NCBI GenBank assembly: GCA_002508545.1
Contig: DAVH01000006.1
Location: 21,262-36,965 of the forward strand
DNA: 15,704 nt
From: Methanomassiliicoccus sp. UBA6
Lineage (GTDB): Archaea; Thermoplasmatota; Thermoplasmata; Methanomassiliicoccales; Methanomassiliicoccaceae
Reading direction: 5' to 3'
Shown here: in pieces, positions 1 through 7,563 of the stretch
Layout: every line of letters starts with the position of its first letter
Numbering within the stretch: the stretch's first letter is position 1
Position numbers and translations under genes: made by a program
The notes under the pieces: generated by a model
The model's input: the letters and a program-made list of their open reading frames with translations, nothing else
Databases searched by the model: none
What the model was told of the DNA's origin: nothing

Positions 1-1131
1 AGCACGCTCATGAGCGACAAGTTCGATGCTGTCCCGCCGTCCGAGACGGTCAACAACGTGCTGCTGAAGATGAGGGACCTGGACATCCACGAGGTCCCGG
101 TGACCGCCGACGGCAAGCGGTTGCTCGGCGTGGTGAGCTATGGCACTCTGCTGAAGAGGAGGAACCTCTCCATCGACGCCAAGGCCGAGACGATCATGAC
201 CATGCCCAAGCTCATCACCCCCAGCACCCCGGTTAGCGAGGTGGCGGAGTTCATGATCCACTCGGGCCACCGGGAGGTCCCTGTGCAGAACAACGGGTTC
301 CTCGCGGGCACGATCTCCCGGACGGACCTCCTGCGGGTGATAAGGGACGTCAAGGAGCTGCAGCGCATCCCGGTGAGCGAGGTCATGTCCTCGGAGGTCA
401 GCACGGTAAAGCTCGATACCACCGCCAGGGACGCGGTGAAGCTGATGAGCGTCCTGGACGTCCGGGTGCTGCCGGTGATCGACGACAACGAGCGGATCAT
501 CGGCATCGTTGGCATCAAGGACATCGCCAAGATGAACTGGTATGAGAGGAACCGACAGACCGTGGGCGAGGTGGCCGGGGACAAGGACCCGGTGGACGTG
601 ACGGTCGGCTCGGTGGCGGTGGAGCCGGCCATCGTGGCGCCTCCCACTATGGATCTGGGAGAGGTGGCGAGGATCATGACCGAGCGCCGCATCTCCACGC
701 TCCCGGTGGTCGAGGGCGGGAAGATCCTGGGCATCGTGACCAAGTACGACCTCGTGGAGCTGATCGCGTCGCTCCGGCAGAGGAACATGATGTATACCCA
801 GATCTCCGGGCTGAGGGACGATGACCGCTTCGTCCAGGACATGATGATGAAGGAGATCGAGCAATCGATGAAGAAGATCTCCCCGATTCTGACGCCGATG
901 CTGTTCAACCTGCACGTGGGAATGTACAACGATGAGGGGCTGAACTACAAGTACTCGCTCCACGGCCGGCTGACCACCGACGACAGGGTCTTCACCGCCA
1001 GCTCGGTGGACTGGGACCTGATCCGGGCGACCGCGGACCTCATGCGGACGTTCGAGCGGAGGGTGATCGAGCATAAGGAGATGAAGCTGGACCACCGCCG
1101 GAAGACCCGAAACATCGGCCACCGCTATTGA
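1..1131 (+). CDS. Four-CBS-domain protein with conserved C-terminal domain (5' end outside window)
   Basis: The protein is made of CBS modules, which usually bind adenosyl nucleotides and act as energy or ligand sensors. Counting from the ATG at position 10, the four modules cover roughly residues 1-55, 60-115, 122-178 and 200-256, each with the V-x-x-(V/I)M...T/V...A..LM...I..LPV..G.-(I/V)G(I/V)V pattern. Residues 264-373 form a separate alpha/beta-looking tail, from MYTQISGL to RNIGHRY, of the type that follows CBS domains in other archaeal proteins. The frame is open to position 1, and the ATG at 10 sits where the internal Met of a CBS start motif (STLMSDKFDAV) is expected, so the true start is probably upstream of the window and the gene is partial. 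A T-rich tract follows the stop. CBS proteins with tails of this kind have been discussed as archaeal ribosome-associated factors; that role is inference here. Confidence 0.85.
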   Translation, partial: STLMSDKFDAVPPSETVNNVLLKMRDLDIHEVPVTADGKRLLGVVSYGTLLKRRNLSIDAKAETIMTMPKLITPSTPVSEVAEFMIHSGHREVPVQNNGFLAGTISRTDLLRVIRDVKELQRIPVSEVMSSEVSTVKLDTTARDAVKLMSVLDVRVLPVIDDNERIIGIVGIKDIAKMNWYERNRQTVGEVAGDKDPVDVTVGSVAVEPAIVAPPTMDLGEVARIMTERRISTLPVVEGGKILGIVTKYDLVELIASLRQRNMMYTQISGLRDDDRFVQDMMMKEIEQSMKKISPILTPMLFNLHVGMYNDEGLNYKYSLHGRLTTDDRVFTASSVDWDLIRATADLMRTFERRVIEHKEMKLDHRRKTRNIGHRY

Positions 1132-1142
1132 GCGATGCCCCC

Positions 1143-1160
1143 TTCTCTTTTTTCTTTTTC
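1143..1160 (+). terminator. T-rich transcription terminator after the CBS gene
   Basis: Just downstream of the TGA of the CBS gene there is a pyrimidine tract with runs of six and five T (ttctcttttttctttttc). Archaeal RNA polymerase terminates on such T-runs without needing a hairpin. The position between a stop codon and the valS promoter fits. Confidence 0.55.
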
Positions 1161-1237
1161 CCTAGCCAAGTCATCTCGGGCACGAACCCACAAGCGCGCA
1201 AGGAGGTCTATCTACGGCTCGGCGGGCTGCCCGCGGC

Positions 1238-1252
1238 CAAACCCTTTTTAGT
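1238..1252 (+). promoter_or_regulatory. BRE/TATA promoter of valS
   Basis: The sequence caaacccttttta has an A-rich BRE followed by a T/A box. With the usual spacing of about 26 bases from box centre to start site, transcription would begin near 1272-1275, just before the ATG at 1277 and downstream of the ATG at 1256. This favours a nearly leaderless mRNA and the later start codon. Confidence 0.5.
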
Positions 1253-1276
1253 ACAATGGCTATCTCGAACCCCGTC

Positions 1277-3892
1277 ATGGCGCAATACGAAGCGGTGCAG
1301 ACAGAGAAGAAGTGGCAGCGGAAGTGGAAGGAATGGGAGCTCTACCGGTTCGATCCTTGTTCCCCGAAGCCGGTATACAGCATCGACAACCCGCCCCGTT
1401 ACACCTCCGGTTCGCTGCACCTCGGCCACGCGACCGGCTACTCGCTCATCGACTTCGCCGCCCGTTACAAGCGCATGCGCGGCCACAATGTGTTCTTCCC
1501 GCTGTGCTTCGACGTCAACGGCACCCCGACCGAGGTCAAGGTGGAGAAGAAGCATGGCATCACCAAGCTGACGGTGCCTCGGCAGGAGTACATCCGCCTG
1601 TGCTCGGAGTTCGCCAACTCGTTCATCGACCAGATGACCGAGCAGTTCGAGATCTTGGGCGAGAGCATGGACCCGTCCATCTACTACCAGACCGACGCCC
1701 CGTACTACCGCCGCATCACTCAGATCACCTTCCTCAAGCTGTTCGAGCAGGGACTGATCTACAAGGGCACCTACCCTGTGAACTGGTGCCCCAGCTGCAT
1801 CACCGCGCTCGCCGACGCGGAGGTCGAGTACTCCGACAACATGACCAAACTGAACTTCATCAAGTTCCGCGTCAAGGACTGCGACGAGGAGGTCATCATC
1901 GCGACCACCAGGCCGGAGCTTCTATCCGCCTGCCAGCTCGTGGCGGTGTCTCCCGAGGACAGGGAGAAGGAGCGCTTGGTCGGGAAGACCCTGCTCACGC
2001 CGATCTACAACAAGGAGATCAAGGTCATCGCCGACGACAAGGTCGACCCGGTGTTCGGCACCGGGGTGGTCATGATCTGCACCATCGGCGACAAGACGGA
2101 CCTGGAGTGGGTCATGAAGTACAACCTGCCGCTGGACAAGGCGATCGACGAGCAGGGCCGAATGACCCGCCTGGCCGGCAAGTACCAGGGCATGACCGTC
2201 AAGGAGGCCAAGGCCGCCATCATCGAGGACCTCAAGGCCGCAGGGCTCCTGGTCCGCCAGGACAGCATCAAGCAGAACGTGGGCGGCTGCTGGCGTTGCC
2301 ACACCCCGATCGAGTTCCTTCAGGTTCCCCAGTGGTTCCTGAAGATCATGGACCAAAAGGAGCAGATCCTGAAGCTCGCTGACGAGGTGCAGTGGCACCC
2401 CGAGTTCATGAAGGTGCGGCTGAAGGACTGGATCAACAGCCTGCAGTGGGACTGGGTCATCTCCAGGCAGAGGTTCTTCGCTACGCCCATTCCCCTGTGG
2501 GAGTGCGAGGACTGCGGACACGTCGTGCCCGCGAAGGAGGAGGACTGCTACGTCGACCCGACCGTTGACGCTCCGCCCATGGACCGGTGCCCCCTGTGCG
2601 GCGGCGCGCTGATCGGCTGCCAGGACGTCTTTGACACCTGGATGGACTCCAGCATCTCGCCGCTGTACAACACCTTCTGGGGCCGGGACATGGAAAAGTT
2701 CGAGCGCCTGTACCCGATGTCCATGAGGCCGCAGAGCCATGACATCATCCGGACCTGGGCGTTCTACACGCTGCTGCGCTGCTACCTCATGACCGACGAG
2801 CGGCCGTGGGACAACATCATGATCCACGGATTCATCATGGCGCCCGACGGAACGCCGATGCACTCCTCGCTGGGCAACGTCATCGATCCGGTGCCGATCC
2901 TCGAGGAGTACGGCGCGGACGCGCTACGGTACTACGCGTGCACCTGCGCGCTGGGGGAGGACAACGCCTTCCGGGAGAAGGACGTCATTCACGGCAAGCG
3001 CCTGGCGACGAAGCTGTGGAACATCGGCAAGTTCACCGAGATGGTGGTGAAGTCAAAGCCGGAGATGAAGGGGCTGCAGCCGCTGGACCGGTGGATACTG
3101 AGCAGGTTCTCCAAGGTGGTGAGGAACACCACGCAGTTCTACGAGGACTACCAGTTCGATAAGGCGATGCGCGAGGTGGAGGAGTTCGCCTGGCACGAGT
3201 ACGCCGACCACTATCTCGAGCTTGTCAAGTACCGCACCAGGGAGGGCGACGACGGCGTCCGCTTCACGCTATACACCATCACGCTCGGCCTGGTGAAGAT
3301 GCTGGCGCCGTTGATGCCGCACGTCACCGAGGACATCTACCAGGACTTCGCCGCGATGGACGGGGCGAGGAGCGTTCACGTGTCCTCTTGGCCTGAAGAG
3401 GTCCTGTTCTCCGACGAGGACGAGGCCAGGGGCGAACTGGTGAAGGACGTCGTGTCCGCGATACGCTCGTGGAAGGCGGAGCGCAAGCTGCCGCTGAACA
3501 AGGAGATGGAGCTTATCGAGCTCATCGGACCGTCGGCGCTGTCGCTGCAGGGCTACGAGAAGGACATACTCGAGACCTCGAGGTCGAAGGAGCTGAAGAT
3601 AGTGGCCGAGGCCGCTCTGGAGGAGAAGGTCGTGGCCGTCAAGCCGGTCAAGTCCAAGGTCGGGCCGACCTTCAAGGCCCAGGGCCGCGAGATCCTGCAG
3701 CTGCTGGACACAATCGATCCGCAGCAGGCCGCGGCCGAGCTGGAGAAAGGGAAGCTGGACCTGACCCTCTCCGATGGCTCAACGGTCTCGCTGGACCCGA
3801 GCTTCGTCGAGGTGCAGAAGAAGCTCACCCTCGAGGGCAAGGCCGTCGAAACCCTTCAGGTCAGGGACGTGCTCATCGCGCTGTCCCCCTGA
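1277..3892 (+). CDS. valS: Valyl-tRNA synthetase (archaeal type)
   Basis: Class Ia synthetase that charges tRNA-Val with valine in the cytoplasm. The HIGH motif is HLGH (residues 48-51) in the archaeal ValRS context PPRYTSGSLHLGHATGYSLI. A first Cys pair (NWCPSC, about 171-174) is followed by the CP1 editing domain with ATTRPELL (about 209-216) and GTGVVMICTIGDKTDLEW, the pattern of the ValRS editing pocket. A GCWRCHTP pair near 338-341 and a four-Cys knuckle (about 410-441) look zinc-binding. The anticodon-binding domain follows, then a short charged C-terminal extension. The catalytic KMSKS loop reads PMHSS (positions 2855-2869), so both signature lysines are absent. An upstream in-frame ATG at 1256 would add seven residues; 1277 is preferred because the promoter would start transcription after 1256 and because MAQYEAVQTEKKWQ matches the usual N-terminus. 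Length (871 residues) is normal for the family. Confidence 0.95.
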   Translation: MAQYEAVQTEKKWQRKWKEWELYRFDPCSPKPVYSIDNPPRYTSGSLHLGHATGYSLIDFAARYKRMRGHNVFFPLCFDVNGTPTEVKVEKKHGITKLTVPRQEYIRLCSEFANSFIDQMTEQFEILGESMDPSIYYQTDAPYYRRITQITFLKLFEQGLIYKGTYPVNWCPSCITALADAEVEYSDNMTKLNFIKFRVKDCDEEVIIATTRPELLSACQLVAVSPEDREKERLVGKTLLTPIYNKEIKVIADDKVDPVFGTGVVMICTIGDKTDLEWVMKYNLPLDKAIDEQGRMTRLAGKYQGMTVKEAKAAIIEDLKAAGLLVRQDSIKQNVGGCWRCHTPIEFLQVPQWFLKIMDQKEQILKLADEVQWHPEFMKVRLKDWINSLQWDWVISRQRFFATPIPLWECEDCGHVVPAKEEDCYVDPTVDAPPMDRCPLCGGALIGCQDVFDTWMDSSISPLYNTFWGRDMEKFERLYPMSMRPQSHDIIRTWAFYTLLRCYLMTDERPWDNIMIHGFIMAPDGTPMHSSLGNVIDPVPILEEYGADALRYYACTCALGEDNAFREKDVIHGKRLATKLWNIGKFTEMVVKSKPEMKGLQPLDRWILSRFSKVVRNTTQFYEDYQFDKAMREVEEFAWHEYADHYLELVKYRTREGDDGVRFTLYTITLGLVKMLAPLMPHVTEDIYQDFAAMDGARSVHVSSWPEEVLFSDEDEARGELVKDVVSAIRSWKAERKLPLNKEMELIELIGPSALSLQGYEKDILETSRSKELKIVAEAALEEKVVAVKPVKSKVGPTFKAQGREILQLLDTIDPQQAAAELEKGKLDLTLSDGSTVSLDPSFVEVQKKLTLEGKAVETLQVRDVLIALSP

Positions 3893-3929
3893 CCAAACCC
3901 CAGCAGGTCTGGTTCTCTGGGCAGTCGGG

Positions 3930-3943
3930 TAAACTTTATATTA
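3930..3943 (+). promoter_or_regulatory. BRE/TATA promoter of tRNA-Gly
   Basis: The sequence taaactttatatta is a strong archaeal promoter. Its TATA centre near 3938 places the start site near 3964, about five bases before the mature tRNA 5' end. Confidence 0.7.
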
Positions 3944-3968
3944 GAGGAGTGAATTCACAGTCGCACAA

Positions 3969-4041
3969 GCGGGCGTAGTGTAGTCGGTTATCACTTAACC
4001 TTGCCAAGGTTAGAACACGGGTTCGAATCCCGTCGCCCGCA
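3969..4041 (+). tRNA. tRNA-Gly (GCC anticodon)
   Basis: The cloverleaf closes fully by eye. The acceptor stem is GCGGGCG (3969-3975) with CGCCCGC (4034-4040), and the discriminator base is A at 4041. The D stem is GTG/CAC (3978-3980 with 3992-3994). The anticodon stem is TAACC/GGTTA with loop TTGCCAA (4001-4007), giving anticodon GCC at 4003-4005, which reads GGC and GGU. The T stem is ACGGG/CCCGT with loop TTCGAAT. No CCA is encoded and no intron is seen. The 3' half is the target of the element to its right: the bases from 4021 onward recur at 11991. Confidence 0.96.
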
Positions 4042-4043
4042 CT
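4021..4043 (+). repeat. Left attachment site copy (attL) within tRNA-Gly 3' end
   Basis: This 23-base stretch runs from the T-arm of tRNA-Gly (gttcgaatcc...) through the acceptor 3' strand and two bases past the discriminator. It is identical to 11991-12013. Identity stops on both sides of each copy (left context acacgg versus tcgcga; right context t versus c), as expected for a site-specific recombination core. Confidence 0.85.
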
Positions 4044-4059
4044 TCTTCGATCATCCATT

Positions 4060-4077
4060 AGGAGGATTCTCCTTTTC
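4060..4077 (+). terminator. Possible hairpin/T-run terminator after tRNA-Gly
   Basis: The perfect short hairpin AGGAG-GATT-CTCCT (4060-4073) is followed by a T-rich stretch. It lies just inside the element, downstream of the tRNA, and could end tRNA transcription after integration replaced the native downstream sequence. Confidence 0.35.
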
Positions 4078-4127
4078 AATAATGCGTTTTGGAGCGAGTG
4101 GAGAATGCCATAGGTTACTCTCCTCTG

Positions 4128-4391
4128 CTAACGCCCTTCCTTCATGCGGCAATAGCTCTCGGTGGCCTTCGTCGTTTCGTGGCCCATAAGCACCGAGACG
4201 AATTCGATGCTCACTCCTCAGTCAAGCAACGGTTGGCCGAAGGTGCGCCGGCAGGTCCAGAGGTCGAGCTTGAAGCCAACCTCGGCCTGCACGATGTCCT
4301 TAAGCTTCACCAGGCTGTTGGCCGAGAAGTGGCCGTCCCTTTTGTCGCTGAGGGCGGGTAACTGCACCTCGTTGAGGGGGCGCGCCCATCA
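4128..4391 (-). pseudogene. Tyrosine recombinase/integrase, C-terminal remnant with internal stop
   Basis: Minus-strand translation gives the C-terminal catalytic half of an archaeal phage-type integrase. It runs from PLNEVQLPALSDKRDGHFSANS through LVKLKDIVQAEVGFKLDLWT, CRRTFGQPLLD, a TGA stop, GVSIEFVSVLMGHETTKATE, then SYCRMKEGR and a TAG stop. The CRRTFGQ box carries a conserved active-site Arg, MGHETTKATE is the conserved H/G box, and the Tyr in ESYCRMK is the expected nucleophile. The internal TGA (4218-4220) falls between the Arg box and the His box, and a second TGA (4389-4391) closes the frame upstream. The N-terminal core-binding domain and first Arg box are not visible. The stop codon lies about 85 bases from attL and the gene points toward it, as in integrases that insert at tRNA genes. 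It presumably catalysed insertion of this element and is now inactive. Confidence 0.85.
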
Positions 4392-4398
4392 ACCGAGA

Positions 4399-4745
4399 GG
4401 CTGGGATGTGGAGCGGTGGGAAATCGCAAGGAAGTGAGCCACCGTCTCGAGGCGCATTCTCGACCTCGTGGCCGATCGGCTGGAACGGATGAGCCCTGAG
4501 GACGTCCCGCTGAACCACCTGCCGAGGTGGGCAGGAGCGTCGGCCAGAGTGTGCTCCTCCGACGGCCGCGCCAGCGCCGATGCGTAGCAGCCCGTGGCTA
4601 GGATGCAGGAAGTGTTAAACTCACAATCCGCGACCCAGTCGCGAGGAGGCTGGCCTTGGAGCTAGGCGAAAGGCTGGCGGAGCTGTCGCAGGCCAGCCCA
4701 GATTACGCCGACTACTGCCCTGAGGGCGTCGACCGACCGCCCCCG
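4399..4745 (+). pseudogene. Decayed plus-strand ORF, possibly a phage small-terminase-like remnant
   Basis: Two pieces in different frames look like parts of one helical protein. The first (4399-4590) reads GWDVERWEIARK, a TGA at 4435, then ATVSRRILDLVADRLERM, SPEDVPLNHLPRW and a tail to a TAG. The second (from about 4614) reads VKLTIRDPVARRLALELGER, then LAELSQASPDYADY, and runs toward the end of hsdS. The pattern of a helical RLERMSPEDVPL stretch, a tryptophan and then a DP.ARRLALEL helix resembles small phage DNA-packaging/terminase-like proteins, but this is recognition of style only. An in-frame stop and a frameshift make it non-functional as read. The segment holds no other gene that I can support. 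Confidence 0.3.
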
Positions 4746-6149
4746 CTACGCGAGTTTGGCCTGTCGCCTCTTACCCTTGGCGCGCTCGGCCTTGATGCGC
4801 TCCAGGAGGGCAGACGCCGGTTCGTCGCTGGGGTCCTGTGGGACGAGCTTGCCCTCGAATGCTTTGCTTAATATGCTTTGCCGCAGTGAGCATGATAAGC
4901 GTAAACCCTCCTCGATGGACAAACTAAGCTGCGTTAACTGCCTGTAATATTCTTTGAGCAATCTCACGATATGTTCCTGCTCATCCAACTTTGGGACTGG
5001 AACTATTACCCCCTTAAGGCTAGCCTGGTTGATAGTATTCTGGCCAGCTGTAGAGACCATCATACTTTCGACCTGCCGTCTTGCAACTTCTGTATCGAAG
5101 AACCACCTAAGGAACTCAGGGTCAATGCCCTGCAGCGGCCTAAACCTGATAAGGTGATCACAGTAAGACCAGTGTCCTTCAGTGTCGAAAAGCACCATCC
5201 TACCTGTCAACGACTTGCTTCCGTTCACCCTGATAGCTAGTAAGTCATTTCGCTGGAGCTTGAAACGCTCCGCTTCGGTATCGGTTAGTGTGATGTTCCT
5301 AACATTTGAAGTATCGATTTCCCCGCCCCTGATGTCTGCAAGGCGGATGACCGGCACCGACTTACCTTCGTTTCCTGAACGCTTGGTTGTCCCGTTCTGT
5401 GGATTGTGCGTCAGCTCGCCCAACCTTCTCAATCTCCAACCGCTTGGTAAACTTGGAAACAGGGAGTTTGCGCCGTTCCCATTGCCGCGATCGACCTCAT
5501 CATGGAGATGAGTTATCAATGCATCATTACCACATTCTCCCTGCTTACTGGATAGAGTTCCCAGATATGCCGAGTTTGTAGCAGATTTCCTGGCGACCTC
5601 AAGCGATATGTACGCCTGGGATAACTCGTGGATGCTTACATCGAGGAGAGCTAAGAGTGACTCAACATGCTTCACAATGCGTCGCTGCTCGGCGAGAGGC
5701 GGCAGAGCAATGCTGAACTTTGACAGCGACTGGAAATCGGTCCTCGGGTGCTGCACACCGCTCACGTTCTCGTTGGCGAACTGCACGAAGTCCCTGCTCA
5801 TTAGTCGGTAGTAGAGGAACTTCGATTCGATGTGCTCGCTCTTCGGGAAGACCAGTATGTCTGTTGAGCAGACGCCGTCGAATTCGGGCATAGCGACCTT
5901 GTTAAGGTACGGTCTCAGCTTGCCGTAGAGGACGTCACCGGCGTGAAACACCGCCTTCATGCTCTTGACCTCGGTTGACCTGCCGTGCCCCAGTATCTTC
6001 CCGGTATCCTTCTCAATGTGCTCTAGGCCGATGTACGGAAGGTCCTCGCCCTGAGTGGGGTCGAATCTCTCCTTGCTGGGTGACACGAGCTCGCCCAACG
6101 TGGTCAGCGTCCACCCTTGAGGTAAGTTATCTTGCCCCTCACTCTTCAT
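4746..6149 (-). CDS. hsdS: Type I restriction-modification system specificity subunit HsdS
   Basis: HsdS recognises the bipartite DNA target and holds two HsdM subunits plus HsdR. The 467-residue protein has the classic duplicated plan: a first target-recognition domain (about residues 10-165, beginning LPQGWTLTTLGELV), a helical spacer introduced by LPPLAEQRRIVKHVESLLAL (about 160-205), a second recognition domain (about 235-395, beginning LPSGWRLRRLGELT), and a second conserved helical region with KLDEQEHIVRLLKEYY and the typical SILSKAFEGKLVPQDPSDEP ending. The two recognition domains differ from each other, so an asymmetric split target is expected; the bases cannot be read from sequence alone. 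The ATG overlaps the 3' end of hsdM by 11 bases, which suggests translational coupling. No frameshift or stop interrupts it. Base composition is noticeably more AT-rich than in the core genes. Confidence 0.95.
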   Translation of the reverse strand: MKSEGQDNLPQGWTLTTLGELVSPSKERFDPTQGEDLPYIGLEHIEKDTGKILGHGRSTEVKSMKAVFHAGDVLYGKLRPYLNKVAMPEFDGVCSTDILVFPKSEHIESKFLYYRLMSRDFVQFANENVSGVQHPRTDFQSLSKFSIALPPLAEQRRIVKHVESLLALLDVSIHELSQAYISLEVARKSATNSAYLGTLSSKQGECGNDALITHLHDEVDRGNGNGANSLFPSLPSGWRLRRLGELTHNPQNGTTKRSGNEGKSVPVIRLADIRGGEIDTSNVRNITLTDTEAERFKLQRNDLLAIRVNGSKSLTGRMVLFDTEGHWSYCDHLIRFRPLQGIDPEFLRWFFDTEVARRQVESMMVSTAGQNTINQASLKGVIVPVPKLDEQEHIVRLLKEYYRQLTQLSLSIEEGLRLSCSLRQSILSKAFEGKLVPQDPSDEPASALLERIKAERAKGKRRQAKLA

Positions 6150-7563
6150 CGCCCTTCACCCGGCCGTTCTCCAACAACAACGACAGTTCATCTAGCGCGT
6201 CTTGCGCCGTTTGCAGGTGCGTCCGTATCTCACTGATGATGGTCTCCGGGTCCGGCAAGTTCTCGCCGCTCTCCAAGGACTCATCACGCAACCAGAAGAT
6301 GTCGAGGTTCTCGTCTCTTAGCCGTATCTCATCGCGAGTGAAACGCCTGAACCGTTCGGTCTCCGTGCGACCCCTTTTCGGGTGACCGTTGGGGTCGTCT
6401 CCGTACGCCTTCTCGAACTCAATGAAGTACGACGCCGTTAGGGGACGACCTTTGGTGACCTTCTCGATGTTGGTACGGAGGTCGTAAATCCACACCTCTT
6501 TCGTCGGCACACCCTTGCGGAAGAACGCGATGTTGGCCTTGACACCCGGGGAGTACGGCGAGAACGTCCCGATCGGGAGGCGCAGGATGGTGTGCAGGTC
6601 GCAGTCCTCCATCCAGATCTCGCGTACCTTTTTCCCGGCGCCGCCCTCGAAAAGGACATTATCGGGCAGCACCATCGCTGCTCTGCCGCCGCTCTTGAGC
6701 ACGTGCATCACGTGTTGCACGAAGTTGAGCTGCTTGTTGCTCGTGGCGACGATAAAATCGTCGCGGTTCGGAACTTCGCCCGCGCCTTTGGTCCCGAACG
6801 GCGGGTTCGTAAGCACACAGTCGTAACGTCTAGAGGCGTGCGGCCCTTCGGCGAGAGAATCGCCATAATAGATGTCGGCGACAATCTCATGGAGATACAA
6901 ATTCATCAATGCAAGGCGCTTGGTTTCCAGAACGATCTCGGCGCCGGAGAAGGTACGGTTCTGAAGACGCTCCCTTTCCTCGAGCGATAGCGTCGCGCCC
7001 TCGTTCGTCTGCGACATGATCCACTCGTACGCGCCGATGAGGAACCCACCTGTGCCGCAGGCGGGGTCGTGAATGGTGAACTCCACGTTCTCGCGGATGT
7101 CGGGCTTCATGACCCGGACAACCGCGCGTATCGCCTCTCGGGGCGTGAAGTACTGCCCCGCGCCCTTCTGCTCTGCGGCGAACTTCTGTAGCAGCCCCTC
7201 GTAAGCCTCGGCCTTGAGGTCGACATCCAGCGTGGACCACTCCTCTTCATCAATGAGCGTGATGAGTCTCTTAAGGTTCACCGGCTCACGAAACTGAGAC
7301 AGCGAACCCTTGAAGATGTCCCCCAACAGCCCGGGCTCCTTGCTCAAGGCCTGCAGCAAGCGAGTGTAATGCTCTAGCAAATCGTGGCCGGAACGCGAGG
7401 TCAGCGAGGACCATTGGTACTCCTTAGGAACCGGAACTTCACGCTCGTCAGCCAACTTGAGGAATAAGAGGTAGGTAAGCTGCTCGATGTAGTCGCCATA
7501 GTTGATGCCGTCGTGCCTTAAAGTGTTACAGAATCCCCAAAGCTTGCCCACTACATCGGTCAC
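6139..7563 (-). CDS. hsdM: Type I restriction-modification system DNA methyltransferase HsdM
   Basis: This is an N6-adenine methyltransferase that uses S-adenosylmethionine to protect the recognition site. The 474 residues comprise a helical N-terminal HsdM domain (about 1-125), the motif GQYFTPREAI (136-145), the SAM-binding motif DPACGTGGF (166-174) and the catalytic NPPF (253-256). A conserved region with LPDNVLFEGGAGKKVRE follows, then a C-terminal helical domain. The start codon is GTG at 7563, overlapping the hsdR stop as GTGA, and the gene end overlaps hsdS. All three hsd genes therefore appear to be translated from one transcript in the order R-M-S. All expected motifs are intact, so the enzyme should be active. 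The family assignment is firm. Confidence 0.96.
   Translation of the reverse strand: MTDVVGKLWGFCNTLRHDGINYGDYIEQLTYLLFLKLADEREVPVPKEYQWSSLTSRSGHDLLEHYTRLLQALSKEPGLLGDIFKGSLSQFREPVNLKRLITLIDEEEWSTLDVDLKAEAYEGLLQKFAAEQKGAGQYFTPREAIRAVVRVMKPDIRENVEFTIHDPACGTGGFLIGAYEWIMSQTNEGATLSLEERERLQNRTFSGAEIVLETKRLALMNLYLHEIVADIYYGDSLAEGPHASRRYDCVLTNPPFGTKGAGEVPNRDDFIVATSNKQLNFVQHVMHVLKSGGRAAMVLPDNVLFEGGAGKKVREIWMEDCDLHTILRLPIGTFSPYSPGVKANIAFFRKGVPTKEVWIYDLRTNIEKVTKGRPLTASYFIEFEKAYGDDPNGHPKRGRTETERFRRFTRDEIRLRDENLDIFWLRDESLESGENLPDPETIISEIRTHLQTAQDALDELSLLLENGRVKGDEE

Noticed and set aside
138..929. Minus-strand open frame opposite the CBS gene
   Set aside because: Ser/Thr-rich antisense shadow of four recognisable CBS domains; no independent motif.
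1200..1207. Perfect ribosome-binding-site string aaggaggt upstream of valS
   Set aside because: It is about 50 bases before the first possible valS start and upstream of the predicted transcript start, so it is unlikely to serve valS.
1922..2863. Long minus-strand open frame (313 codons) opposite valS
   Set aside because: It lies antisense to the well-supported ValRS domains and has low-complexity Val/Arg/His/Pro composition typical of a GC-rich shadow frame.
4128..4391. SSV-type split integrase in which the att site lies inside the gene
   Set aside because: The remnant stops about 85 bases from attL and no integrase N-terminal fragment is seen at the right end near 11991, so simple decay is the better reading.
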